DNA of 54,839 bases from NCBI GenBank assembly GCA_943353835.1, contig CALRBA010000004.1, forward strand, positions 1-54,839, given 5' to 3'. The translations under genes were made by a program, and so were the position numbers. Shown here piece after piece: positions 7,999 to 16,858 of the stretch. The stretch's first letter is position 1. Each line of letters starts with the position of its first letter. The notes beneath the pieces were generated by a model. The model had not been told where the DNA came from and searched no databases. It worked only from the letters and a program-made list of their open reading frames with translations. The DNA comes from Candidatus Nomurabacteria bacterium. Its GTDB lineage: Bacteria; Patescibacteriota; Minisyncoccia; Phycocordibacterales; Phycocordibacteraceae.

Positions 7999-8490
7999 CT
8001 AGATACAAGCTGTAGCGCCAGCGACCATCGCGACAGCTTCTGACTTCGCATTACCAGTGCTGTCAACGCACCAATACATATTACCACTTACACCAGATAA
8101 CAAACCTGCTTGCACTGCATAGGTAGTCGCCGAGCTATTACAAGTAACCATACCAGCGCCATTGGCCGTATCTGCGGCGGCAATTGCCTTTGCAATCGTC
8201 GGTTCGGCAAAGATAGTGCCTGCAGTGGCTGCACAGCTATTGTTCACTACTGCAACACCGTATGTATTTGAATTGTCGCCGTAGAAGATGGCCGCCTGCG
8301 TCTTAATCGTTGATAAGTCAGCTTGAACCGCCGCATCATTACCCTTAGAGCGTGCCGTGTTCAAAGAAGCGAGCACGACTGCAGAAAGGATGCCTATGAT
8401 GGCGATGACGACGAGTAACTCAATGAGGGTGAACCCGCTTCGACTTGATGTCTTCAGCGAGGCGAGGCCTTGTGAACGATTTTTGTACAT
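7999..8490 (-). CDS. Major type IV pilin-like protein, paralog 1
   Basis: SGFTLIELLVVIAIIGILSAVVLASLNTARSKGNDAA. Confidence 0.9.
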   Translation of the reverse strand: MYKNRSQGLASLKTSSRSGFTLIELLVVIAIIGILSAVVLASLNTARSKGNDAAVQADLSTIKTQAAIFYGDNSNTYGVAVVNNSCAATAGTIFAEPTIAKAIAAADTANGAGMVTCNSSATTYAVQAGLLSGVSGNMYWCVDSTGNAKSEAVAMVAGATACI

Positions 8491-8495
8491 AATTT

Positions 8496-8501
8496 ATTAT
8501 A
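8496..8501 (-). promoter_or_regulatory. -10 TATAAT, 5 nt from pilin ATG
   Basis: TATAAT-AAATT-ATG. Confidence 0.6.
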
Positions 8502-8531
8502 TTTAACTTTTAACTCAATCAAGAACTATGA

Positions 8532-9020
8532 TTATGGGCAGGCCGTAATACCGCTACCGAGCGCCGATGGGTGCGCTTTCGCATTACCAGTACTATCAAC
8601 ACACCAGAACATGTTAGTACCAATGCCCGCTAGTAGCGCAGACGAAACTGCATATGCTTGAGTGGTGCTGTTGCAAACAACATTACCGGCGCCATTCGTG
8701 ACATCGGTTGCTGTAACCGATCTTGCAATCGTAGTGTCAGCCCACAGAGTGCCTGCGTTCGCAGTGCAAGCACTCTGTGGGGTGCCGTAGGTATTATTGC
8801 CTGTGCTTCCGTAATAAATCTCGGCTTGTGTACGGATGGCTGACAAGTTGGATTGAATCGCCGCATCATTACCCTTAGAGCGTGCTGCGTTCAGAGAAGC
8901 GAGCACGACTGCAGAAAGGATGCCGATGATGGCAATGACGACGAGTAACACAATGAGGGTGAACCCGCTTCGACTTGATGTCTTCAGCGAGGCGAGGCCT
9001 TGTGAACGATTTTTGTACAT
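8532..9020 (-). CDS. Type IV pilin-like protein, paralog 2 with Glu5 to Val
   Basis: SGFTLIVLLVVIAIIGILSAVVLASLNAARSKGNDAA; tandem duplicate of 7999-8490. Confidence 0.88.
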   Translation of the reverse strand: MYKNRSQGLASLKTSSRSGFTLIVLLVVIAIIGILSAVVLASLNAARSKGNDAAIQSNLSAIRTQAEIYYGSTGNNTYGTPQSACTANAGTLWADTTIARSVTATDVTNGAGNVVCNSTTQAYAVSSALLAGIGTNMFWCVDSTGNAKAHPSALGSGITACP

Positions 9021-9025
9021 AATTT

Positions 9026-9031
9026 ATTATA
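9026..9031 (-). promoter_or_regulatory. -10 TATAAT, 5 nt from pilin ATG
   Basis: TATAAT-AAATT-ATG, identical to paralog 1. Confidence 0.6.
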
Positions 9032-9091
9032 TTCAGTTAATGCGTCTATTGTACGCCTTGTAAACATTAATAGAAAGTAGGCTGTGGATAT

Positions 9092-9120
9092 CCCCGCCCC
9101 TTCTCCAAGAAAGGGCGGGG
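9092..9120. terminator. Hairpin directly downstream of pilC
   Basis: CCCCGCCC-c-TTCT-CCA-AGAA-a-GGGCGGGG. Confidence 0.65.
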
Positions 9121-10326
9121 CTAGAGAGCGCCGGCGAGGTTGTAGATAGGCACTAAGACGGCGGCGAGAAGCGTTCCGACGCCGAGACCGAGCATAACTA
9201 TCATAATAGGCTCTATAAGGCCGACAAGCGTGTCAACGGCGTTCGTCACCTCGCGATTATAGAACTTCGCGAGAGTCGTAAGAATCTTACCCAGTTCTCC
9301 CGTCTCCTCACCGACCTTGGTCATCGCGACCATAATACTCGGAATTTCCGGGTGCTTTCCGAGCGCTCCTGAAATGGACGAACCTCCCTTTACGTCCTTA
9401 CCGACTTCTACAAGAACCGCCTCATATACGGCATTGTCGACGACAGAGCCCGTAATCTCTATCGCTTCAACAACCGAGACTCCTGATAGAAGCATTGTGG
9501 AGAAATTGTCCGCTATGCGCGATAGATACAGCTTCTTATAGAGGTCGCCGACATACGGAACGGATAGCTTAATGCTATCCAGAACGAGTTTACCTCTCTC
9601 GGTCTTACCTAATTGCCAAATATAGAAACCGCCTACCGCAAGCGCGATAAGCACGAAGATGCCGTAACTGACAAGGAAGTTAGAAAATCCTATGACTATC
9701 TTGGTATAAATCGGTATTTCTTGGCCGGAGTCTACCAATATCGCACTAATTTTTGGAATAACGAGGGTTAACATAAGTCCCATCACGCCGAAGAAGACCA
9801 CAATGACGAAAATAGGATAGATAAGAGCGTTCTCGGCTTTACTGACGATGTCGTAAGAACGGTCAAGATAATCGGCGAGGTATACGAATGTTTCAGACAA
9901 CTTACCGGACTCTTCTCCCGAACGGACCATATTCACATAAAACGAGGTAAAGACCTTCGGGTGACGAGCGAGTGCGGAACTAATCGGACTTCCGCCCTGC
10001 AAGTCGTCTCCGACCGCTGACAGAACCGTCGCGAGTTGTTTGTTGTAAACCTCTGCGGCGAGAAGTCGAAATACGCGAAGAGCTGATACCTGCGCTTCAA
10101 AGAGTGTCGCTATCTGGCGAGAGAGTATGACGACATCCTTGTTGGAAACACGACCGAAGAACGACAAGTCAATGTCCAGCAGAGAGCGCTTCTCTGCGGA
10201 TTCAATCACAGAAATTATCAGATTGCGTCTCTGAAGTGCCGAGACAGCAACCTCCTGCGACGGAGCTTCTATGGTCCCGTCCCTCTCATGCCCGTCTTGG
10301 TCAATCGCGTGGTATTTGAAAAGCAT
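9121..10326 (-). CDS. pilC: Type IV pilus inner-membrane platform protein PilC
   Basis: Two GspF domains; FEAQVSALRVFRLLAAE and GEETGELGKILTTLAKFYNREV. Confidence 0.95.
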   Translation of the reverse strand: MLFKYHAIDQDGHERDGTIEAPSQEVAVSALQRRNLIISVIESAEKRSLLDIDLSFFGRVSNKDVVILSRQIATLFEAQVSALRVFRLLAAEVYNKQLATVLSAVGDDLQGGSPISSALARHPKVFTSFYVNMVRSGEESGKLSETFVYLADYLDRSYDIVSKAENALIYPIFVIVVFFGVMGLMLTLVIPKISAILVDSGQEIPIYTKIVIGFSNFLVSYGIFVLIALAVGGFYIWQLGKTERGKLVLDSIKLSVPYVGDLYKKLYLSRIADNFSTMLLSGVSVVEAIEITGSVVDNAVYEAVLVEVGKDVKGGSSISGALGKHPEIPSIMVAMTKVGEETGELGKILTTLAKFYNREVTNAVDTLVGLIEPIMIVMLGLGVGTLLAAVLVPIYNLAGAL

Positions 10327-10329
10327 ATT

Positions 10330-11391
10330 TTAAAGATACCGCTCAAAGGTCTTAGGGTCCATCGCGTGTTCATATGCATGCTCAACCGTCACTTCTCCTC
10401 TGTGCAACAGCTCTGAAAGTGAACGGTCCATATCAATCATTCCCTCTTGCGAAGAAGTCTGGATGACGACACTGATTTCGTGCGTGCGCGCATCGCGGAT
10501 GAGCGTACTGATGGCGTTATTGTTTATGAGAAGCTCATACGCAGGAATAAGTCCACCGGAGACGCGCGGAATAAGTCTTTGGGAGAAGATACCTATGAGT
10601 GAACCTGCGAGCTGAACGCGCACTTGAGATTGCTGTTCGGCTGGGAACATATCAATGATGCGGTCTATGGTCTGTGCGGCATTATTGGTATTGAGTGTGG
10701 AGAATACGAGGTGGCCGGTCTCGGCGGCAGTCACGGCAGAAGAAATAGTCTCATAATCGCGCATCTCGCCGACCATGATAACGTCCACATCTTCGCGGAA
10801 CGCGCTCTGTAAAGCGGTGTGGAAATCAGGCGTGTCAATATGAACTTCACGCTGATGGATAAGCGATCGCTTCGGTGTAAAGAGATATTCAACAGGGTCT
10901 TCAATAGTGAGAATGTGTTCTGCGCGCGACTCGTTAATGCGGTCAATCATCGCGGCGAGCGTTGTGGACTTACCCTGTCCAACTGGTCCGACACAGAGAA
11001 AGAACCCTTGTTCGCGCTGTGTAAAGACTTCAAGTACAGGGGGTAGATTCAACTCGGTGAAAGTGTGTATATCGCGCGGAACAAGTCGTATGGCGAGAGC
11101 GGTCGCGCCCTGCACGCGATAACCGTTGACGCGGAAACGAGCATCAACCTTGTGCGTATAAGAAAGGTCAATGGTCTGCTTATCCTGGAATGAATTCCAT
11201 CGCGCTTCAGGGACGATGCTTTTAAGCATTGATTCTGTTTCTTCGCTCGTGATGGACGGATATTTCGCGATCGGTACGAGAGCTCCGGCGACTCGGAGAA
11301 TAGGCGTACCGCCGACGAAGATGTGTAGGTCGGAACCACCCTCTTTAACGACGATATCCAGAAGTTCTCCTAGACGTTTATCAACAGCCAT
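10330..11391 (-). CDS. pilT: Type IV pilus retraction ATPase PilT
   Basis: GPVGQGKSTTLAAMIDRIN, VGEMRDYETISSAVTAAETGHLVFSTLNTNNAAQTIDRIIDMFP. Confidence 0.95.
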   Translation of the reverse strand: MAVDKRLGELLDIVVKEGGSDLHIFVGGTPILRVAGALVPIAKYPSITSEETESMLKSIVPEARWNSFQDKQTIDLSYTHKVDARFRVNGYRVQGATALAIRLVPRDIHTFTELNLPPVLEVFTQREQGFFLCVGPVGQGKSTTLAAMIDRINESRAEHILTIEDPVEYLFTPKRSLIHQREVHIDTPDFHTALQSAFREDVDVIMVGEMRDYETISSAVTAAETGHLVFSTLNTNNAAQTIDRIIDMFPAEQQSQVRVQLAGSLIGIFSQRLIPRVSGGLIPAYELLINNNAISTLIRDARTHEISVVIQTSSQEGMIDMDRSLSELLHRGEVTVEHAYEHAMDPKTFERYL

Positions 11392-11395
11392 AACA

Positions 11396-11791
11396 TTAAC
11401 GAGGCTTGCCTGTCGCCTCAACGGTACGAAGAGTTTCTGCGAGAACTTCAGAAGGAATTGCCGACGCTTTTATTATATATCCGTCGGCTGATAACTGCTT
11501 GGCTCTTTCAATGTCGGAATCTTGACCCTGGTTGGAAAGAATAATTATTTTCGTACCCTTCGCGAGATTCTCCTTTCTTATCGTTACAAGAACTTCAAAA
11601 CCGCCTATGCCAGGCATAATAAGGTCCAACAGAATAACATCCGGAGAATCTGACCCGCTTTTTCTAAGTGCCAACAGAAGGTCATCACCGCTACCGAACA
11701 CGCTCACTTCGTGACCGGCACCGCGAAATTTTACCGCGTATAAGTCCAATAAAAATCTGTCATCATCAACTAGGTATACTTTGTAGGCCAT
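11396..11791 (-). CDS. CheY-like response regulator
   Basis: VYLVDDDRFLLDLYAVKFRGAGHEV...DVILLDLIMPGIGGFEVL. Confidence 0.9.
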   Translation of the reverse strand: MAYKVYLVDDDRFLLDLYAVKFRGAGHEVSVFGSGDDLLLALRKSGSDSPDVILLDLIMPGIGGFEVLVTIRKENLAKGTKIIILSNQGQDSDIERAKQLSADGYIIKASAIPSEVLAETLRTVEATGKPR

Positions 11792-11818
11792 ATGTCAATC
11801 AGTATAGTACATAAATCG

Positions 11819-13483
11819 TCAATTAATGTCCCCTTCGTGGAAAAGTTCACCTCCGAGCGTATTTACTTCTTCAAACGGTATTTCGCCGGAGAGGGCTTTC
11901 ACGATGGCATCCTCCCTCATGGTGAACATACCGCCTGCACGCGCGACCTCATGAATTTTTTCATCAACTGGGTTCTTAAGAATAACCTCTTCCAATTTCT
12001 TGTTCATACGGAGTATTTCAAAGACGGCAGTACGACCGCGGGTACCGTTTGGACATTCCGACGTCGGGCTCGCGTGATAAAACTCCTTGAACGGCGGCAA
12101 CGTCTTCCGATACTCGTCAGGCAAATCGGCGAACTCTCTTTCAAGAAATAACTTGATGCTGTCTTTTATCGGGAAGGGCTTCCCTGCCCCGGGACAAAGC
12201 CTGCGTACGAGACGCTGGCCAATGACTGCTACAAGAGTAGGCGCGATAAGAAACGGGTCAACGCCCATGCTAATAAGGCGAGGGATAGCGCCGACTGCGG
12301 TGTTGGTGTGTATGGTTGAGAATACAAGGTGACCGGTGAGCGCAGCCTGCACCGCGAGCACGGCAGTCTCTTTATCACGAATTTCTCCGACCATAATTAC
12401 ATCGGGGTCCTGACGCAAGATTGAACGAAGGCCGTTGGCGAATGTGTATTCAATCTCCGGACGCACTTGACTCTGCGAGACACCTGGAATCTGATATTCA
12501 ATAGGGTCCTCAAGAGAAACAATGTTTAACGCCTCGCGGTCAAGCTCGGAGAGCATCGCAAATAGAGTTGTTGACTTACCGGAACCCGTAGGGCCGGCGA
12601 TAAGAACGATGCCGTACGGAATCTTCATTATTTCGCGTACAGAAGCGAGGTTGGCACCGGTAAATCCTACAGACTCCATAGTCGCAGTCGCGTCGGATTG
12701 GTCCAGGATACGCATCACTACCTTTTCTCCGTGTTCAGTCGGGAATGTGGAAACGCGGAAGTCTATCCTGCGCTTCTCAACCGTAGCGGAAAATCGCCCG
12801 TCCTGTGGCTTTCTCTTCTCGTCAAGTCGCAGTTTCGCGAGTATCTTTATGCGCGCAACGACGGCTTCATGAACCTTGTTCGGGAGTTCAAGCGACGTAT
12901 GCAGGTCGCCGTCCATGCGGAAACGGACACGACTCTTGGTCGGTGACGGCTCAATGTGTATATCGGATGAATGTCCTTCAATCGCATACCGGAGTATCGT
13001 GGAAACGATTTTTGTCACAGGAGCATCCTCCTTCAAAGTTTGGTGTGGGCCGGCTAGATTGAGTGATTCCTCGCCAGAAACTTCTTCGGCTTCTGCTGAA
13101 AATTGTGTCTCTGAAGATGGTGTGGCCGCAGTCTCATATTCGGACAACGCTCTTCCTACTTCGCCAGAGATATTCTGATATGCGTCAATTACGCGTTCAA
13201 AATCCTGTTTCGTAATAAGAAAAATTTTATATGGAATGCCGATTTTCCCGGAAATGAACTGGAGCGCATCCAATGCTTCAATGTTGTCAGGGTCGGTAAT
13301 GCCGACCTCAAGCGCTCCGTCAACTTCATCTAACGGTACAAACCCATAGTGTCGTGCCGAGTCAATCGGAATATACTTGAACACACTTTCGTCAGCTGGA
13401 GGATCGCCGAGAGCACGAACGGAAATGCCGTATTTTTTACCGGTTTCTTCAAGCGTACCAGTCTCGGACGGTTCTGTGCTCAT
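11819..13483 (-). CDS. pilB: Type IV pilus assembly ATPase PilB
   Basis: GPTGSGKSTTLFAMLSELD, VGEIRDKETAVLAVQAALTGHLVFSTIHTNTAVGAIPRL. Confidence 0.95.
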   Translation of the reverse strand: MSTEPSETGTLEETGKKYGISVRALGDPPADESVFKYIPIDSARHYGFVPLDEVDGALEVGITDPDNIEALDALQFISGKIGIPYKIFLITKQDFERVIDAYQNISGEVGRALSEYETAATPSSETQFSAEAEEVSGEESLNLAGPHQTLKEDAPVTKIVSTILRYAIEGHSSDIHIEPSPTKSRVRFRMDGDLHTSLELPNKVHEAVVARIKILAKLRLDEKRKPQDGRFSATVEKRRIDFRVSTFPTEHGEKVVMRILDQSDATATMESVGFTGANLASVREIMKIPYGIVLIAGPTGSGKSTTLFAMLSELDREALNIVSLEDPIEYQIPGVSQSQVRPEIEYTFANGLRSILRQDPDVIMVGEIRDKETAVLAVQAALTGHLVFSTIHTNTAVGAIPRLISMGVDPFLIAPTLVAVIGQRLVRRLCPGAGKPFPIKDSIKLFLEREFADLPDEYRKTLPPFKEFYHASPTSECPNGTRGRTAVFEILRMNKKLEEVILKNPVDEKIHEVARAGGMFTMREDAIVKALSGEIPFEEVNTLGGELFHEGDIN

Positions 13484-13776
13484 TTTTCACTTACTCCTGG
13501 AACTACCGCGAATGGGTCAAGTCGTCCTGCAGTTTCAGGAGTGATAGGGGTCGCGAGGTCTACAAGCGCCATAAAACGTGCATCCGAAAAAATGTTTGTA
13601 TTGAAGGATATTGACTGTAATCCGCTCACGAGCGTTTGAAAACGCGTTTGCGACTTATTCTCGGATGAGAGCACAGACAAAGGCGGTTCGTTCCCTGTTT
13701 TTGTTGAGTAATACCAGAAGACTCCGGCAACAACGATTACGCTGACGACAATCAAAATAATAGTGTTGGATTTCAT
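13480..13776 (-). CDS. Hypothetical T4P-operon membrane-anchored protein
   Basis: Single N-terminal TM; between pilO and pilB. Confidence 0.7.
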   Translation of the reverse strand: MKSNTIILIVVSVIVVAGVFWYYSTKTGNEPPLSVLSSENKSQTRFQTLVSGLQSISFNTNIFSDARFMALVDLATPITPETAGRLDPFAVVPGVSEK

Positions 13777-13787
13777 AGTTCAAATCG

Positions 13788-14330
13788 TTAACGAAGCCAA
13801 TAGAGGCGCATTATCATCTTGTAATTGTATACTCCAGTTTCCGAACCATTTACAGTTATATCCAGTACATCCAGAAGACGCGCGCTCTTTTCTATCCCGA
13901 CGAGAAATGCCTGTAATGCAGAGTATGTGCCAATAGCGGAGAGCGACAGGTCAACAGACCCGACGGGATTTGCCTTCCCGATACCGTCATTGCCGGTTGT
14001 TGAATCATTTATTACGACGTCAATGTTCGCGAGAGACAGACCTGAGCGCGCCGCTAAAGCGTTGATGTCAAGAATGAGGCTCACATTATCAACAGAGTCC
14101 GGCAGAAATACGGACAGCCTGTTTAGATTTTCTTGGTCTATCGCGTTACGCGCCGAAGTAAGTGCATTCTGTTTTTTCTTATATTCGTCCGCGGCGACGA
14201 GCGCCTGTTCGTAATTTACTATTGCGACTTTTGTCTCCTTCAATGGACCTGACCACGTCGGTTTAACGTAGACGAAGAATATACCTACGGAAAGTATGAG
14301 AGCGAGAGCTGGTAAGACGCGGCTATTCAT
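13788..14330 (-). CDS. pilO: PilO-like pilus assembly protein
   Basis: N-terminal TM plus coiled segment; position and architecture. Confidence 0.7.
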   Translation of the reverse strand: MNSRVLPALALILSVGIFFVYVKPTWSGPLKETKVAIVNYEQALVAADEYKKKQNALTSARNAIDQENLNRLSVFLPDSVDNVSLILDINALAARSGLSLANIDVVINDSTTGNDGIGKANPVGSVDLSLSAIGTYSALQAFLVGIEKSARLLDVLDITVNGSETGVYNYKMIMRLYWLR

Positions 14331-14902
14331 GGCGAAAAGACGATAATCTCGCGATCCAAAGTCGCGAAGAGCGAGAACGAGACTGAATTGTCTTTCTTGA
14401 TGTTTATTTTTGAGAAGATAGCGTCCTTTATCCGTCCGTCTCCGGCAAATGCGGTGGAAGCAGAGGCGAGAGCATTAAAGCTTTTTGCGACTCCTTCTCC
14501 TTCAACCTTTGACATTCCGTTCTTCCCTATGGAGATATGCAACGCTGTAAAACGAACAGTTGCCGGCAGAATCTTCTCCAAAGAAGAAAAGAAACCAGAA
14601 AATGCCACATGCCCTTCAAGAAGCGTCTCGCCTGAAGAGAGAAGGTTACGCAGGCGTACGAAACTCTCAACTGTCTTTGCATCTATTTCCGCTTCGGCTA
14701 CGGTAAGTTTTTTATACTTTGAAGCTTCGTCCGCCACAAGAATCCGTCCGTAGAAGAATACGCCGAGGGCCATAAGAAAAACGATTCCAAGAACCGCATA
14801 CGCGAAGAAGCCGAACGCGCCGGTGAAGTCGGAACTAAACTTACGCGGAGCCACGTTTGAATGAGGGACGAATGATGTTGGTATTGTCGGTGGAAGAGCC
14901 AT
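14327..14902 (-). CDS. pilN: PilN-like pilus assembly protein
   Basis: N-terminal TM; between pilM and pilO. Confidence 0.65.
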   Translation of the reverse strand: MALPPTIPTSFVPHSNVAPRKFSSDFTGAFGFFAYAVLGIVFLMALGVFFYGRILVADEASKYKKLTVAEAEIDAKTVESFVRLRNLLSSGETLLEGHVAFSGFFSSLEKILPATVRFTALHISIGKNGMSKVEGEGVAKSFNALASASTAFAGDGRIKDAIFSKINIKKDNSVSFSLFATLDREIIVFSP

Positions 14903-14965
14903 TTCAATATCTAGTATACGCTACTCACGCAAGGGGCGTGCATGTCATCTGTGCAAAACGTTGCT

Positions 14966-16051
14966 TTATATCTCTTCAAGCTTCCGTAGGGCGAGACCTA
15001 CCGCCACCGCGAACTCCGGGCCGATTCCTTCAAGAACAGGACGCATGAAAGCAGGTGCTTCAGTCTTTGTAAACGGGTCTGCTATGCGCACATCTATTGA
15101 GAATGTACTTTTCGCATACGCACCAAGCTCCTTGGTAACTCCGCCTCCGCCGGTAAATACGATGGAAGTGACGGACTTCTTATGTTCCGTTTCATATTGA
15201 ATCAGAACTCTGCGCACTTCGGAGAAAATGCGCGAAAAAACAAGCTCCGGACTTCCTAGCGTATCGCTCCCGCCAATTCCCTCTTCTTTCTTTAACGCTT
15301 CCGCTCTTGCGATAGACATGTTGCTGGATATGGCTATGGCGCGGGTTATGTCTTGACTGCCGGTACCTATTGAATGCGATAGCGCCACTACGCCGTGTTC
15401 AACAACGTACGTCTTGGTGGAAGCCGCTCCTACGTCAATAACCATGACCGGTTTTACATGTTCTTCAACTACGGCACGAATGGTACTGAAAATCTCAATC
15501 TCATAAAAGCTTGAGTACAATCCGGCGTCTGTCGTAACCTTCTGAAGCAAAGAGAGCTCATCGTTGTGAACGGCGACTAGAAGCACTTCAACCGTTCCTC
15601 CGGTCACAGGCTGTTCTGCGCTATTCTGCGAAGGACTCATTTTAGGCACGATAAACCAATCCAACTGCACTTCGCCAAGGGGAACCGGGATATACTTGCG
15701 AGCCTCCAGTTCTATAACCGTTTTCTGCTCCTCCGGACTCGCACGATACGGCAAATTAACTAATGTGAGAAAAGAACGCGCAAACGGTATTGAAACACCG
15801 CAATTATTCGTCGTTACCTTCGCCTCGCGCAATAAATCTTTCAGAGTTTCGGTAATCTGCTCCGCGGGGAGATTAGTCGCCTGACCCACTTCTCCTCCGC
15901 CGTATGGGCCGAGCGCGAGCTCTCCGTAGGTCTCTAGTACGGCCTTACCGTGTTCTTTACGCAACTGCACGACCTTCAATGACGAAGAACCGATATCAAC
16001 GCCAAGAACACTTTTTTCTTTCTTCGCGAATAAATTACTTAAAAAAGACAT
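14966..16051 (-). CDS. pilM: PilM actin-like pilus assembly ATPase
   Basis: VLGVDIGSSSLKVVQL...VIDVGAASTKTYVV...VFTGGGGVTKELGAY. Confidence 0.95.
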   Translation of the reverse strand: MSFLSNLFAKKEKSVLGVDIGSSSLKVVQLRKEHGKAVLETYGELALGPYGGGEVGQATNLPAEQITETLKDLLREAKVTTNNCGVSIPFARSFLTLVNLPYRASPEEQKTVIELEARKYIPVPLGEVQLDWFIVPKMSPSQNSAEQPVTGGTVEVLLVAVHNDELSLLQKVTTDAGLYSSFYEIEIFSTIRAVVEEHVKPVMVIDVGAASTKTYVVEHGVVALSHSIGTGSQDITRAIAISSNMSIARAEALKKEEGIGGSDTLGSPELVFSRIFSEVRRVLIQYETEHKKSVTSIVFTGGGGVTKELGAYAKSTFSIDVRIADPFTKTEAPAFMRPVLEGIGPEFAVAVGLALRKLEEI

Positions 16052-16057
16052 ATAAGA

Positions 16058-16065
16058 TATATACT
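16058..16065. promoter_or_regulatory. Overlapping divergent -10 elements for pilM (-) and comF-like (+)
   Basis: + TATACT (16060-16065), ACCACG, ATG; - TATATA (16058-16063), TCTTAT, ATG. Confidence 0.5.
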
Positions 16066-16071
16066 ACCACG

Positions 16072-16689
16072 ATGAGTCTCTTTGACTTCCTTTTTCCTCC
16101 GCGTGTGGACGAGCTCGCACTTCGCGGTATTTCTGACGATGATTTCCTCGCATTAGTAAAGCCAAGAATCGTACCGGAGACACGGCCGAGTACAGTCGCT
16201 CTTTTATCATTTGGTGATGCTTCAGTAAGAGCGGCTATTCACGAAGCCAAGTATCACGGGAGCGAACGAGCCTTCCGACTTCTCGGCTACGCCCTCGCCG
16301 ACTACCTTCGCGATGCCGACGACATCAGCGCAACAAGGTTAAACCTTGTTTCGCTCGTACCTATACCGCTTGGTATAGAAAGGCAAAAAGAAAGAGGATT
16401 TAATCAAGTAGAAGAAGTGGCGAAGCGCGCTGTACAAGAATTAAAAATTAAAATAGAAACCTGCCTGCTTATCAGAACACGCGAAACAATCTCACAAATA
16501 TCTCTCGCGCGAGAGAAGCGTAAAGAAAACATGCGTGGCGCGTTCAAAGCAACGCGCCACGCTGACCCTGCATACACGTACATAGTCATAGATGATGTAA
16601 TCACTACCGGTGCTACGCTTCAATCTGCTGTTGACGCACTCAAAGATGCCGGTGCCGAGCACATTATTCCGCTCGCTCTCGCACACTAA
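16072..16689 (+). CDS. ComF-family phosphoribosyltransferase
   Basis: RQKERGFNQVEEVA...YIVIDDVITTGATLQSAVDALKDAGA; start MSLFDFLFPP at 16072. Confidence 0.9.
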   Translation: MSLFDFLFPPRVDELALRGISDDDFLALVKPRIVPETRPSTVALLSFGDASVRAAIHEAKYHGSERAFRLLGYALADYLRDADDISATRLNLVSLVPIPLGIERQKERGFNQVEEVAKRAVQELKIKIETCLLIRTRETISQISLAREKRKENMRGAFKATRHADPAYTYIVIDDVITTGATLQSAVDALKDAGAEHIIPLALAH

Positions 16690-16711
16690 ATTTGATATGG
16701 TGACGAAATAC

Positions 16712-16803
16712 GGATGGGTCGCATAGAGGCCTAGTGCGGCGGGTTGCTAACTCGCTATACGAGTAAAATCGTATCGAGGGTTCGAATCCCTCCCCATCCG
16801 CCA
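16712..16803 (+). tRNA. tRNA-Ser(GCT)
   Basis: GGATGGG/CCCATCC acceptor, TTGCTAA anticodon loop, long variable arm ATACGA/TCGTAT, GTTCGAATC, CCA encoded. Confidence 0.93.
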
Positions 16804-16858
16804 TGCTAGAATTGAAGTTGTAGAACAATCTTTATTTATCAAGTAAAGAATACACGCA

